This document shows, one piece after another, positions 30,238-38,797 of a DNA stretch of 64,000 bases (within the stretch, counting starts at the first letter, position 1; the number at the start of each line of letters is the position of its first letter). The stretch lies in the IMG/VR virus record IMGVR_UViG_3300036766_001014, positions 1 through 64,000 of that record; one strand, 5' to 3'. Below the pieces are notes generated by a model. The model made no database searches, was not told where the DNA came from, and saw only the letters and a program-made list of their open reading frames with translations. Made by a program: the position numbers and the translations under genes. This DNA comes from a virus.

Positions 30238-30911
30238 TGAGAATCAATAGCGTCAAGAAATCGCGAGACGACCAGGGCGCCTGCGGAAGATGTGGCGAAG
30301 CGCTCCCGGCTGGCAGCGCGTATCGCTGGATCAAGGGTAGGTACGGTCCGCGCAAGGTCCGCTGCACGAAGCATGAATGTAGCTTCCGGCCGAGCGAGAT
30401 GACCGAGAGCAAGATGGCGGACGTCTACGGGGCCCAGGAGTCGGTCGAGGACTTCATGGCCGGGTGGAGCCCAGACGCCGGTGTCGGCGACGTGCAGAGT
30501 GCGTGCAGCGATGCCGCGGAGGCAATCCGCTCGGTCGCGGAGGAATACCGCGAGGCGGCCGAGGCCATGGGCGGCGCTGGCAGTGAAATGGAGGACAAGG
30601 CCAGCGAGCTGGAGAGCTGGGCCGACGATGTCGAGAACGCGGCCAATGACTTCGAGGACTTTGAGCCGAGCTACGAGGCGGCAATCGAGTGCCCCAAGTG
30701 CCGGGACGGCGGCGCCAAAAACGCCGAGACCGCCGAGCTTCAGGAGCCGGTTGGCGGCGTCCCGGAGAGCGAGGGCAAGTACGTCTGCCGCGTCTGCGCG
30801 CACACGTTCACCTTGGATGAATGTGTGAATGCGGACGGCCAAACCATGGACGAATGGGCCGATGAAGTTCGGAGTGCGATCGAAGACGCCGTCGGCGACT
30901 GCCCGGTCTAG
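30237..30911 (+). CDS. Protein with two zinc ribbons and acidic coiled coil
   Basis: The 224-residue protein has an N-terminal CGRCG and later CTKHEC, a long acidic helical middle (many Glu, Asp, Ala), then CPKC and CRVC. It could be a zinc-ribbon adaptor or DNA mimic: the middle is strongly acidic. No family recognised. Confidence 0.65.
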   Translation: MRINSVKKSRDDQGACGRCGEALPAGSAYRWIKGRYGPRKVRCTKHECSFRPSEMTESKMADVYGAQESVEDFMAGWSPDAGVGDVQSACSDAAEAIRSVAEEYREAAEAMGGAGSEMEDKASELESWADDVENAANDFEDFEPSYEAAIECPKCRDGGAKNAETAELQEPVGGVPESEGKYVCRVCAHTFTLDECVNADGQTMDEWADEVRSAIEDAVGDCPV

Positions 30912-30971
30912 GTTGGCCGGACGACTGTCAGAAGGGACCGAGGCCGACCGTCTTGGGAGCAGGAGGATTCA

Positions 30972-31142
30972 ATGCCAGAGACCGAGATGCTGTTGTGGAT
31001 TGCCCTTGAGGGGGACGAGGTCGCCGGGCGCACCGAGACCGAGCTGACTACCAAGCGCGGCTGGCGCTTCGTCCGCTCTCGGAACGGGCTCGTGCTCGAC
31101 GGCAACGCCTGGAAGCCCAAGTACATCTGGAGCCGTGTTTGA
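30972..31142 (+). CDS. Small basic beta-rich protein
   Basis: AGGAGG lies just upstream of this 56-codon gene. The peptide has a Thr/Lys/Arg-rich core (ELTTKRGWRFVRSRNGLVL) that looks like a small beta fold. Its TGA lies in a TTGACA string, but no -10 follows that copy. Confidence 0.6.
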   Translation: MPETEMLLWIALEGDEVAGRTETELTTKRGWRFVRSRNGLVLDGNAWKPKYIWSRV

Positions 31143-31175
31143 CAAGAAGAAGGGCGCCGTAACGTCTGGCAGCTC

Positions 31176-31203
31176 TTGACAAACCATAACCAAGGCGTAG
31201 TGT
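31176..31203 (+). promoter_or_regulatory. Leaderless promoter
   Basis: CTCTTGACAAAC, a 16 bp spacer and TAGTGT, seven bases before ATG 31211. Confidence 0.75.
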
Positions 31204-31210
31204 ACGCAAA

Positions 31211-31960
31211 ATGAGCGATCTAGAGCATACCGAATTTGACCTGTCTAACATCGTCGATAGCCTGCAACGGGGGCGCGACGAACTGCTCGTGCGCCGGGAG
31301 GCCATCGTCGGGAGGCAAGCCTGGTTCGTCGCCGAGCTGGCCCGCATTGATGCAGACCTGGAGCGCATCGCCCTGATGCTGCCTGCTGGCTCCGCGCCGA
31401 CTTCGCCGGAGCCGGAGCCGGAGCCGGTGCGCAAGACACGCCAGATGGGCGTTCAGAGCTTGGTCGAGCAGTGCGTCCGGGATCTGCCGTCGCCAGGCGC
31501 CGCGTTCAGTCTCAACGCCATCGTGACTCGCCTGGTCTCTGCGGGAGCCAGTCCCGAGCGCTCCTCGGTGCTGTCAGCCCTCAACAGGCTGGCCGAGCAG
31601 GGATTACTGGTGCGCGTCACCGCGGCTCGCGGTCGCAACCCCGAATACAAGATGACCAACGTCGCCGCCCTCGCCTCGAAGATCGCTGGCGTCGTCCAGA
31701 ACCGGCCGGGCCCTGATGATGCACCGGCCGCCTCGGCCGCCGCGCCATCTGTCCCGCCAACGACGAACAGCGTGCGCGAGATGGTCGTGGCGCTGCTCAG
31801 GATGGCAGGGCAGGACGGCATGGCGCGCGTCGAGCTGGCGTGGCGCTTGGACGACGCATCGTTGCTCGATGACGCGCTCGCCGATCCTCGAATCATGAGC
31901 GCCGGTGCACCGGGCATGTTCAAGCTCTGTCCGGAGCAGGTGGAGTTGCCACTCACATGA
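31211..31960 (+). CDS. Coiled-coil/winged-helix protein
   Basis: The 249-residue protein begins with a coiled coil (residues 5-60), a Pro/Glu linker, and a winged-helix-like domain (FSLNAIVTRLVSAG to NPEYKMTN). A second helical domain ends it. It is a probable DNA-binding regulator, predicted leaderless and coupled to the next gene (ATGA). Confidence 0.65.
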   Translation: MSDLEHTEFDLSNIVDSLQRGRDELLVRREAIVGRQAWFVAELARIDADLERIALMLPAGSAPTSPEPEPEPVRKTRQMGVQSLVEQCVRDLPSPGAAFSLNAIVTRLVSAGASPERSSVLSALNRLAEQGLLVRVTAARGRNPEYKMTNVAALASKIAGVVQNRPGPDDAPAASAAAPSVPPTTNSVREMVVALLRMAGQDGMARVELAWRLDDASLLDDALADPRIMSAGAPGMFKLCPEQVELPLT

Positions 31961-32211
31961 CCGACCGAATCCGAACGCTGACCGTTACGGTCATCCTCGA
32001 CCGGGACTACCGCGATGACGACGTGCAGAACATCGTCACCGCCATCGGAATGGTCCGGGGCGTTGAGTCTGCAACGCCGCACGTCGTGACCGGCGCAGAT
32101 TTGATGAACCGAGAGGTGGCTCGCGGCGAGATTCGCCGAGAGATCATGCAGGCGCTGGAGCAGATGCTCCTGCCCGAGTGGCCAGGCCGCAAGGAAGGCG
32201 GACGTCGCTGA
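31957..32211 (+). CDS. Small beta-alpha-beta protein
   Basis: The 84 residues show a ferredoxin-like pattern (TLTVTVILDRDYRDDDVQNI, then VESATPHV). ATGA overlap with the regulator. This fold often binds small ligands or RNA. Unknown. Confidence 0.65.
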   Translation: MTDRIRTLTVTVILDRDYRDDDVQNIVTAIGMVRGVESATPHVVTGADLMNREVARGEIRREIMQALEQMLLPEWPGRKEGGRR

Positions 32212-32250
32212 CGTCTGGTACACTCGCCGGACGCGACAAGGAGCTTGTTT

Positions 32251-32988
32251 ATGAGCATTTCAGCACAGCTCGACTCAGCCGTTTCACCGAACTCCGTCCT
32301 AGAGTCGAGCCTTGGCCGTATTTGGCAGCACCATGGCAAGACCGGGTTCGCGATCCTCACGGCCTGGCTCGGTCATCGTCCGGGGGTGACGGATGCCGCC
32401 GAGCTGCGCGCCATGAACAAGAAGGCGATGGCCGAACTGCGCTCCGACATCAAGGCGGGCGGGTTTGGTTTCGTGCCCGTCGAAGGTGTCGGCCAAGAGG
32501 AGCGAGACGGCAAGATCGTCGAGGCGCCGGAACCGAGCTTCCTCGTGCCGAACAGCAAATCTTCCAAGTCCGGCAAAGCAGGCTTGCCAGCCGAACGTGA
32601 CGAGCTGCGCAAGCTCGTGATGCGCCTCGGCAAGAAGTACGGTCAGACGGCTGTGCTGGTCCACGACCCGGAGACGGGTTCTGAGATCGTCGCTCCGGAC
32701 GGCGAGGTCCTCGACAAGTACAAGTCGTTCGGTCCGAACACGGTCGCCAAGTTTTTTACCAGACTGAGCAAGGGCCGCGATGGTCGCGTGGATCGCCATG
32801 GCAACAAGGGCTTGGACCGCAAGGGCCGCACGTTTACGCTGGAGTCGCTGGTGTGGTGGGGACTGCGCTACGGCGACCCGCCTGGCGGCTGGCTCGAAGG
32901 CATGGCCCAGGACAGCCAGGGCCGAGTCAGGATCGCTGAGTGCAGCGATCGCGTCGAGGACTGGCTGGCCAAGATGGGGATTGCGTGA
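32251..32988 (+). CDS. Hypothetical 245-residue phage protein
   Basis: AAGGAG precedes ATG 32251. The segment ELRSDIKAGGFGFVPVEGVG followed by PSFLVPN and KKYGQTAVLVHDP resembles the DUF3293-like family found in phages (recalled, not searched). The end is basic and aromatic. Role unknown. Confidence 0.65.
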   Translation: MSISAQLDSAVSPNSVLESSLGRIWQHHGKTGFAILTAWLGHRPGVTDAAELRAMNKKAMAELRSDIKAGGFGFVPVEGVGQEERDGKIVEAPEPSFLVPNSKSSKSGKAGLPAERDELRKLVMRLGKKYGQTAVLVHDPETGSEIVAPDGEVLDKYKSFGPNTVAKFFTRLSKGRDGRVDRHGNKGLDRKGRTFTLESLVWWGLRYGDPPGGWLEGMAQDSQGRVRIAECSDRVEDWLAKMGIA

Positions 32989-33254
32989 AGTCGGACCAGG
33001 TCCGAGCGATCCTGGAAGACGAAAACCCCGAGGCATTGCTCGCCGACGGCTTCGAGGCCGCGCTCATCGGCGTTGCGCGGCGCTGCGGACAGCCGACGCT
33101 CGCGGTCTACGACTACGAGCTGGGGGTCAAGGTGCTCATAGAGCGAGACGGGATGACCTACGAAGAAGCCGTCGAGTACCTGGAGTTCAACACCGTCGGG
33201 GCCTGGGTCGGGGGGAACACGCCGATCTGGCTCGTGCGGCCAGAGGCGGAATAG
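32985..33254 (+). CDS. Small acidic protein
   Basis: GTGA overlap. The 89 residues are compact alpha/beta with a TYEEAVEYLEFNTVGAWVG segment seen in many small phage proteins of unknown role. Confidence 0.65.
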   Translation: MKSDQVRAILEDENPEALLADGFEAALIGVARRCGQPTLAVYDYELGVKVLIERDGMTYEEAVEYLEFNTVGAWVGGNTPIWLVRPEAE

Positions 33255-33270
33255 CCGCCGAGCCGGGCCG

Positions 33271-33624
33271 TCAGCGATCGCGGTCGAAGTTGTCCACGCG
33301 CTTGTGTACGGCGTCGATCTTCGCCGACATGCCGATCCAGTCGCGCGTGTAAGTTTCCTTGTCCACGAACTGCTTCGTGGCCATCAGCTCGATCTCGACG
33401 AACCGGCGGTCGAAGCTGCGCAGGTCGGACCGGATCTCGTCGAGCTTCTCATCGAGCCCGCCGACCTTGTCGTCTTGGGCGACGAGCTTGGTGTTGGTGC
33501 TGGCAACCAGCGTCTGAATCAGAAATCCGATTGATGCCACGAGGATGGCAACGATGCCGCCGACGGCGGATATGAGCCAGAGCGGTATTTCAATCATTGC
33601 AATGGCCGTGCTCAGCGTTCGCAT
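33271..33624 (-). CDS. Membrane-anchored coiled-coil protein
   Basis: The 117-residue protein has one N-terminal membrane segment (LISAVGGIVAILVASIGFLI) followed by a heptad-rich region (DDKVGGLDEKLDEIRSDLRS). It resembles inner-membrane spanins or XhlA-like proteins in reverse. It overlaps the end of the upstream minus gene; ATG for MIEIPLW is an alternative start. Confidence 0.6.
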   Translation of the reverse strand: MRTLSTAIAMIEIPLWLISAVGGIVAILVASIGFLIQTLVASTNTKLVAQDDKVGGLDEKLDEIRSDLRSFDRRFVEIELMATKQFVDKETYTRDWIGMSAKIDAVHKRVDNFDRDR

Positions 33625-34007
33625 GCCAGCCCATAGACCAGCTTCTCCAAGAAGTCTGGGCCGGGGTGAAGTGACCGGTCGAGAAACCGACTGGCACCAG
33701 CTCGAACCGCGGCCACTTCCAGCTCGTCCGAGTCGCCCACGACAATAACAGGCAGGTCCTGTTCGCTCCACTTTTCGCGCAGTTGCCCGAGCCACTCCAG
33801 CTTCGGGTCGGAGCCCTGCTCTAGGACAATCACATGGAATGGCGGTCGTACGCCGTTGACGTGCATCTCGTCCACGACGCTGACCTCGGCGCCGAGGCGA
33901 TGCCTTAGCCATTCGATAATTTCTATCGGTGTCTTGCGGTCGCGGTCGATGACTACGACGCGAATGCAGCCGGGGCGACTCGACATGGTTACCATGGAGA
34001 TCGTCAT
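33612..34007 (-). CDS. CheY-like pseudo-receiver protein
   Basis: The 131-residue protein follows the receiver fold: VVVIDRD strand 1, FHVIVLEQG strand 3, DLPVIVVGDSD strand 4, and AAVRAGASRFLDRS strand 5. The phospho-acceptor Asp is replaced (LEQG) and the conserved Lys position reads Arg/Asp, so phosphorylation is unlikely. It may imitate a host response regulator or act as a phosphorylation-independent switch. Confidence 0.6.
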   Translation of the reverse strand: MTISMVTMSSRPGCIRVVVIDRDRKTPIEIIEWLRHRLGAEVSVVDEMHVNGVRPPFHVIVLEQGSDPKLEWLGQLREKWSEQDLPVIVVGDSDELEVAAVRAGASRFLDRSLHPGPDFLEKLVYGLACER

Positions 34008-34261
34008 CGACTCTACGCGACCGGGCGCCGCGATGTCGAGAAGTCGGCCAGCGGCCTCATTGCCAGCAATCAGTCAAGCATTCGACAACCGTCGCGCACT
34101 TCTCGCTTGCAGGTCGCGCCGGGGAGTCTGTATAGCTCTCCGTTCACGCTTCCGGGCGGGAGCGCGCGTGACCAGTCCCGCGTGATCGAGAGCAGCAACT
34201 CTCAATCACGCAGTAGGGGGCGGCGCGCGCCCTGACTGGAAGCCACGGGACTGCAATCTCT
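34008..34261. other. Divergent intergenic region before the Rep-like gene
   Basis: No coding sequence is evident. It separates a minus and a + strand gene, so it must hold two promoters; TTGCAG-17 bp-GTATAG is a weak + strand candidate. CGCGTGA and its relatives recur, and a GC-rich palindromic GGCGCGCGCC lies near the right end. Confidence 0.35.
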
Positions 34262-35572
34262 GTGGCGGAACTCGATCTACGTCAAAATGACGCGGCACGC
34301 AACGTAGCGTCACGCAACGTCACAAGCGATGCCGTGCGCCGCGCGCGCCAGCGCACCGGCCGCGCCGCCCTCGACGGAATCGCCAACCCAAAGCGCCGTC
34401 CGCGGCTGCCCCTAGATCAAGAAGTAAAGAACAACACAACAGACCGGGATGATTCAAGAATCCAGTGGTCCATTTTCGGACCAGTTCCCTTCGGAGGTTC
34501 ATGGCTCTACCGAAGACGTCTATGGGAACGGTTGAGAGATGAGGCCGCCGAATTGCCCAAGCCGATGAGGTCAGCGATGTACAAGAGAGCCGAGACAATG
34601 CGTACCTGCGGATCGACAGTGGATGTTCGCCAGTGCGGAGACTGCGATATGGCCAGAAGCGGATCGGGCCGCTTTACCAAGACCTGCAAGAGCCGGTCAT
34701 GTCCCGTGTGTTCGCAGACCAGGTCCTCGAACATCGCGGACTTCCTTGAGCATGCCTACGACGAGGTCCCCGCCAGGGACGGCTACCGGTGGCAGTTCGT
34801 GGTGCTCACCACCAAGTACGATCCATCGGACACCGTTGACGTCGAGCCCGCCGCCCTCCGATCGCGTGCCCTGCTTGCCGCCAAGCTCGCCCGCGTGGCC
34901 TGGAAAGCGCTCGGCGTACCCGGCGCCGCGATGCTTCGGACGACCGAGGTCAGCGCCAGGGGAATGGTCCATGCCAACCTCGTGTACTACGGGCCGCTGA
35001 TCGATGACCCGGCCGCCCGCGTCACCAAGTTCGAGCTGGACGCCGAGCTGGCGGCAGTCGATTGCCGGGCAGGCCGGTGCAACGTCCAGATCCTCGACTC
35101 CGATCCGGTCATGGGACAGCCGGGTAAGCGCGTGAAGTCGGACGATCCACGTGGCTCGAAGTCGGCTGTGAAGCGCGCCGCGAGGTACGCCGCCAAGGGC
35201 GTTGCCGCCAAGCGTGCTGGCAAGACGACGTACGGTCCGACCGCGCCCGGCGAAGGCTGGCTCGGAGAGCAGGAAATGGCCGTCGTCATCGATCCGCGCC
35301 TGGCCGCCCGTTGGGAGATCGCGGCCTACCGCCTCCAGCTCACGCAGCGGTACGGCGCACTACGCAAGCTCGACCTCGTCGAAGACGCGCAGCCGCTGCC
35401 CGAGGATGATGCGGAGACGCCGTGCGGCGGTTGCGGCGTCGTTGGCCATTGGAAGTGGGCGCGCTGCGATACGGAGGCGTGGGTCAGGACGAACCACGAG
35501 CGCGGACACGCGGCCCTACAGGGATCGACCTGGGCGCCGCGAGCGCGATCGTGCCTAGAAGGAGACGGATGA
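34262..35572 (+). CDS. HUH-type Rep-like protein
   Basis: The 436-residue protein resembles rolling-circle Rep proteins. It has a Cys cluster (C125, C128, C142, C147, C150 in KSRSCPVC), a FVVLTTKY strand (179-186), a degenerate HUH motif GMVHANLVYYG (H237; the second His is Asn) and a Tyr motif RYAAKG (Y309, K312). Such enzymes nick an origin and hold the 5' end on Tyr. In a phage with a full DnaB/primase set it may start replication, or be captured from a plasmid. A second Cys group lies near the end. Confidence 0.6.
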   Translation: MAELDLRQNDAARNVASRNVTSDAVRRARQRTGRAALDGIANPKRRPRLPLDQEVKNNTTDRDDSRIQWSIFGPVPFGGSWLYRRRLWERLRDEAAELPKPMRSAMYKRAETMRTCGSTVDVRQCGDCDMARSGSGRFTKTCKSRSCPVCSQTRSSNIADFLEHAYDEVPARDGYRWQFVVLTTKYDPSDTVDVEPAALRSRALLAAKLARVAWKALGVPGAAMLRTTEVSARGMVHANLVYYGPLIDDPAARVTKFELDAELAAVDCRAGRCNVQILDSDPVMGQPGKRVKSDDPRGSKSAVKRAARYAAKGVAAKRAGKTTYGPTAPGEGWLGEQEMAVVIDPRLAARWEIAAYRLQLTQRYGALRKLDLVEDAQPLPEDDAETPCGGCGVVGHWKWARCDTEAWVRTNHERGHAALQGSTWAPRARSCLEGDG

Positions 35573-35586
35573 TGTAGGCTTGGTGA

Positions 35587-36441
35587 ATGTCGAAGCGGAT
35601 CAGCAAGTTTGTCATCAAGGGAACCGAAAAGGTCCGCGAGGGCACGTACAAATTCGACGTCGATTTGGGCAAGACCTCGATCAGAGTCATCGTCTACCCA
35701 AACAAAAGAATGCAGGTGCTTGGCAACGATTCTGTGCAGTGGCTTCAGTCGGATCTGACGGATGCCCAGCAACAGAAGCTGCTCGCCTTGGTGGCGAAAG
35801 CGGAGCGCGTGGTGAAAGAAGAATCGTTGGTTGTGGAAGAAAGCCTGCCGGAGGACCCCTGGAGGTACTTCGTCAAGACGCCGGGCGCGCTCCTCGTGCC
35901 GATCTGCATCGGCAATCAAGATCGCCCGCTGTGCCTGCACAATATCCGTGCTCGCCCCAAGGGGATCATGAACGCGGCCAAGTACATGCGCCTCGCGTAC
36001 GAGGGCAAGAACAAGAAGCGAAAACCGATCAGTCTACGCCTAAGCCGCGACGGCGAGTTCTCGATCGTCGATGGCAACAGCACGTTTGCGATCGCTGTCG
36101 CCAACGGCTGGAAGCATATCCCGGCCGAGGTGGATAGTTCCGCGCTCATAGGGCTGGCGAAGGAGAACCGCGAGAGCATGGCCGCGACGCTGGAGCACGC
36201 GGCGTTCAACGCATGCCCAGCCTGCGGCACCAGGCTCACGGAGATGTCCGCCCGTGAACTTAGGCAGAAGCTGCGCAAGGAGGGCTGCATCGAGCTGCGA
36301 CAAAAGGGCAGCCACCTGCAAGTGCAGTGCGGAAAGTGCCAGTCCACGATTCCGATGCACAAGGGTCGCGACATCAAGCGCGGGACACTGGGCGCGATCG
36401 AGCGGTCGTTGGAAGTCTGCCTCGGCGACGACTTCCTCTAA
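35587..36441 (+). CDS. ParB-like domain fused to HicA-like domain
   Basis: The 284-residue protein has an unknown first third, a ParB/sulfiredoxin-like segment (SIVDGNSTFAIAVANGW, 159-175) and a C-terminal HicA-type fold: LRQKLRKEGCIELRQKGSH (catalytic-type H243), IPMHKG and KRGTLGAI. HicA toxins are small mRNA interferases with a dsRBD-like fold, normally paired with HicB, and no HicB follows. CxxC pairs (210-213, 248-251) add a possible zinc site. It might be an RNA-targeting effector or an RNA-binding regulator. Confidence 0.65.
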   Translation: MSKRISKFVIKGTEKVREGTYKFDVDLGKTSIRVIVYPNKRMQVLGNDSVQWLQSDLTDAQQQKLLALVAKAERVVKEESLVVEESLPEDPWRYFVKTPGALLVPICIGNQDRPLCLHNIRARPKGIMNAAKYMRLAYEGKNKKRKPISLRLSRDGEFSIVDGNSTFAIAVANGWKHIPAEVDSSALIGLAKENRESMAATLEHAAFNACPACGTRLTEMSARELRQKLRKEGCIELRQKGSHLQVQCGKCQSTIPMHKGRDIKRGTLGAIERSLEVCLGDDFL

Positions 36442-36815
36442 CCGGCAGTCGTCTGCCGGTCACCGGTATCGAGCAGGCCCAAGTCCTTGGCCAGACTCTG
36501 AGCATGCCTGGCCGAGGCGATCTGGACGTCGGCGAACATCGTGGTCACTTCGGCGTTGGCGCGAGAGGTCGTTTTGCGAATCAGCTTGCGCTTGGCCTTG
36601 ATCGAGGCGTCGATTTCGACCTTCTGTTGCTTGATGAGTGCGGCGTAGTCGCTCAGCTCGGCGTCCAGCTTGAGCTTCGACGCCTCCAGCTCCACGACGT
36701 CCGCGTCGAGCTTGGACACGGTGCCGATGATTCCTCGGCCCCAGTCGCCGCCTCCGTTGGGCAGGCGCTCGATCCATGCGATGTCAGTGTTCGGGTTCGT
36801 ATTCGTGTTCGACAT
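36438..36815 (-). CDS. Coiled-coil protein
   Basis: The 125-residue protein is dominated by a helix with heptads (KLDADVVELEASKLKLDAEL). GAAGGAGAAGCAG precedes its ATG. It overlaps the end of the ParB/HicA gene on the other strand by four bases. Possibly structural or an antisense-located partner; unknown. Confidence 0.6.
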   Translation of the reverse strand: MSNTNTNPNTDIAWIERLPNGGGDWGRGIIGTVSKLDADVVELEASKLKLDAELSDYAALIKQQKVEIDASIKAKRKLIRKTTSRANAEVTTMFADVQIASARHAQSLAKDLGLLDTGDRQTTAG

Positions 36816-36892
36816 TCTGCTTCTCCTTCATGGGCGCTTTCCGCCTTGGGGTTGACCAGCGTACACTGTGCCGACGATAGGCTGATAGGACT

Positions 36893-37207
36893 ATGCGAAC
36901 CGTGCCAGTCGAAAAAACTCAACCCAACGTGCCAGTGCAGGAACTGGAGTCGATGCTGTACGCGATCGCTCGCGGAATAGTCGATCACCCCGACGAGGTC
37001 GTGATCTTCCCGGCGTCCGGCCACGGCTTCGTGCACTTTGAGCTGCGCTGCGACAATAGCGACGTCGGAACGCTGGTTGGCAGGCGCGGGATGCATGCCG
37101 ACGCCATCCGCACGCTCATGATGGCGGCCGGTGCCGTGAGAAAAATGAGAGTGACGTTGCAGATCCTGAGCCGCGACGGGGACGACCACTTTGCCACGGG
37201 TGGCTGA
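36893..37207 (+). CDS. KH-domain RNA-binding protein, KhpA-like
   Basis: The 104-residue protein matches the small KH proteins (KhpA/YlqC): IARGIVDHPDEVVI, then VGTLVGRRGMHADAIRTL with the GxxG loop GRRG (63-66). KhpA binds RNA and affects translation and cell division in bacteria. TTGACC with GATAGG 18 bp further may be its promoter. It overlaps the next gene (TGATG). Confidence 0.8.
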   Translation: MRTVPVEKTQPNVPVQELESMLYAIARGIVDHPDEVVIFPASGHGFVHFELRCDNSDVGTLVGRRGMHADAIRTLMMAAGAVRKMRVTLQILSRDGDDHFATGG

Positions 37208-37926
37208 TGTCCCGAAGACACCACTTCTCGCATGGGCTGCCAGGCATACTGGGCGTCATTCGCTCGAACCCGGAGGTCATCGCCGTGTTCCCTGAACTGA
37301 GCGCAACCATCATTCCACACGCCCAGGAAATTCGGATACGACGAGGAGACTCGGCCGATATCGGCGTGCAGTTCCAGAACGACGCCGACCCTCCGGACGC
37401 CTTCCAGATTCCCGGCGGTAGCGTTTTGCGCTGGGCGGCCAAGATTGGGTTCGGCCAGACCGAGCGCGAGGGCGTGGTCGTCGGCAACGACGGCGCGCTC
37501 CTGGTCAAGCGGAGCTACTCCGCCGACGAGATCGAGATGCCAACCTCCTCCAGGGCCGTGATTCACATTGGTCGAGAGGAGGCGCTTTCCCTGCCGCTGA
37601 CGTTCGCTGTATGGGACCTCGAAGCGACCATGCCCACGACCCCGCTGGCAATCCCGCCGGGGGCCACGGCCATGTTGCTGGCTGGCAGCGACGTGGTAAT
37701 TGCTGGCCCGATCACCAACTGGGAGGCGCTCGGGGCACGTGCCGGGTGCCTGATCACGATTCAGGGTCGGACGGTGCTCGTGTTGGAGCGGCTGAGCCAG
37801 GTGCACCTGCGCGTGGATTTCTCGGGCTGGATCACGGCGGCGGCTGCGATCTTCAGCCTGAGTCGATCGGTGACCAGGACGCTGGCCTCGGGGCCGTTCG
37901 TGGTCGAGGGCGACGTCGTGCTGTGA
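37207..37926 (+). CDS. Beta-rich protein, possible virion component
   Basis: The 239 residues look like tandem beta-sandwich material with many Val, Ile and Gly and no enzyme motif. TGATG overlap with khpA. A minor structural or baseplate protein is plausible but unproven. Confidence 0.6.
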   Translation: MSRRHHFSHGLPGILGVIRSNPEVIAVFPELSATIIPHAQEIRIRRGDSADIGVQFQNDADPPDAFQIPGGSVLRWAAKIGFGQTEREGVVVGNDGALLVKRSYSADEIEMPTSSRAVIHIGREEALSLPLTFAVWDLEATMPTTPLAIPPGATAMLLAGSDVVIAGPITNWEALGARAGCLITIQGRTVLVLERLSQVHLRVDFSGWITAAAAIFSLSRSVTRTLASGPFVVEGDVVL

Positions 37927-37939
37927 TCTTGTGTAAAAG

Positions 37940-37968
37940 TTGACAAACTTACGTATCGCCATCACAGT
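37940..37968 (+). promoter_or_regulatory. Leaderless promoter, weak -10
   Basis: TTGACAAAC with CACAGT 17 bp further; the ATG follows eight bases later. Confidence 0.65.
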
Positions 37969-37976
37969 TGATAAGC

Positions 37977-38210
37977 ATGGCAGACCTAACTAAGTGCCGA
38001 GGGTGCGGAAAGCCCCTGTTCGACACAAATGAGCGCAACAACCGAGCCGTGAGTATCCAGTTCGGTACTCTCGAAGGAGACAAGGAATCTCCGCAGTGGA
38101 GCAGCCCAGCCCCCATGAAGAACACATGGGGACGGATGCACGAGCGGTGTTTCCTGTTGGTCATCGGTGACCGCCGTGGTGTCGAGCTGGCGGCCCGTCA
38201 CGCAGGCTAG
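37977..38210 (+). CDS. Small zinc-knuckle protein
   Basis: The 77-residue protein opens with CRGCGKPLF and contains a later MHERCF, enough for a small metal site. Predicted leaderless. Function unknown. Confidence 0.65.
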   Translation: MADLTKCRGCGKPLFDTNERNNRAVSIQFGTLEGDKESPQWSSPAPMKNTWGRMHERCFLLVIGDRRGVELAARHAG

Positions 38211-38222
38211 TAACAACGGGTA

Positions 38223-38251
38223 TTGACAAACTCTTGTGACCCACTCATATT
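38223..38251 (+). promoter_or_regulatory. Leaderless promoter
   Basis: TTGACAAAC, a 17 bp spacer and CATATT, then seven bases to ATG 38259. A GTGACCCACTCATATTGTGGGTC inverted repeat (GACCCAC/GTGGGTC) brackets the -10, so a repressor site is possible. Confidence 0.85.
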
Positions 38252-38258
38252 GTGGGTC

Positions 38259-38768
38259 ATGGGAACCCGATTTGTAGACGTACCGGCTGACGCGATTCTG
38301 GGCGAGCTGCGAGCAATCGCGAGCGCTGTGCAGGGCAAGCGAGGCTACTCCAGCGAGGGCGTCGCGGGGCGCGAGATAGTGTTCGACATTGGGCCGCCGG
38401 GCGGCGTCGCAGTGGTGCGCGTGTATACGTCGCTCGCGCTCGGCGAGGACGCGGTGCGCGACTGCGGGGAAGACGCCGTGCGGCTGGTGTTGGGCGCGGT
38501 GATGCCCAGCGACACCGGGCTTCGCTTCAAGCCCCTGGGCGAGTCCAGGCGCATCTACCGGACGGCTCCCAAGGGCACGGCCGACGAGCGGGTTGCGGTC
38601 TTCATGAAGCGCCTGCGCGATGCCATCCGCGAGTTCTACGCGATGGCCCTGCGCGTGCCGTCATGCCCGAGCTGTGGGGGCCCGCTGGTCCGGCGCGAGA
38701 GCAGGGACGGGCGGGCCTTTCTGGGGTGCGCCAGGTACCCGGTATGTCGCGGAACGAGGCCCGCGTGA
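38259..38768 (+). CDS. Protein with topoisomerase-type zinc finger
   Basis: The last 35 of 169 residues match the C4 zinc finger found at topoisomerase I C-termini: CPSCGGPLVRR, then FLGCARYPVC. The rest is alpha/beta with GPPGGVAVVRVYTS. Such fingers bind single-stranded DNA. Predicted leaderless. Confidence 0.75.
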   Translation: MGTRFVDVPADAILGELRAIASAVQGKRGYSSEGVAGREIVFDIGPPGGVAVVRVYTSLALGEDAVRDCGEDAVRLVLGAVMPSDTGLRFKPLGESRRIYRTAPKGTADERVAVFMKRLRDAIREFYAMALRVPSCPSCGGPLVRRESRDGRAFLGCARYPVCRGTRPA

Positions 38769-38797
38769 GCCGGGTCATCGGGCGCTCAGTCAGCCTC

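Noticed and set aside
31139-31167. TTGACA at the end of the 56-residue gene as another promoter
   Set aside because: No acceptable -10 lies 16-18 bp downstream (ACGTCT); the true promoter is at 31176.
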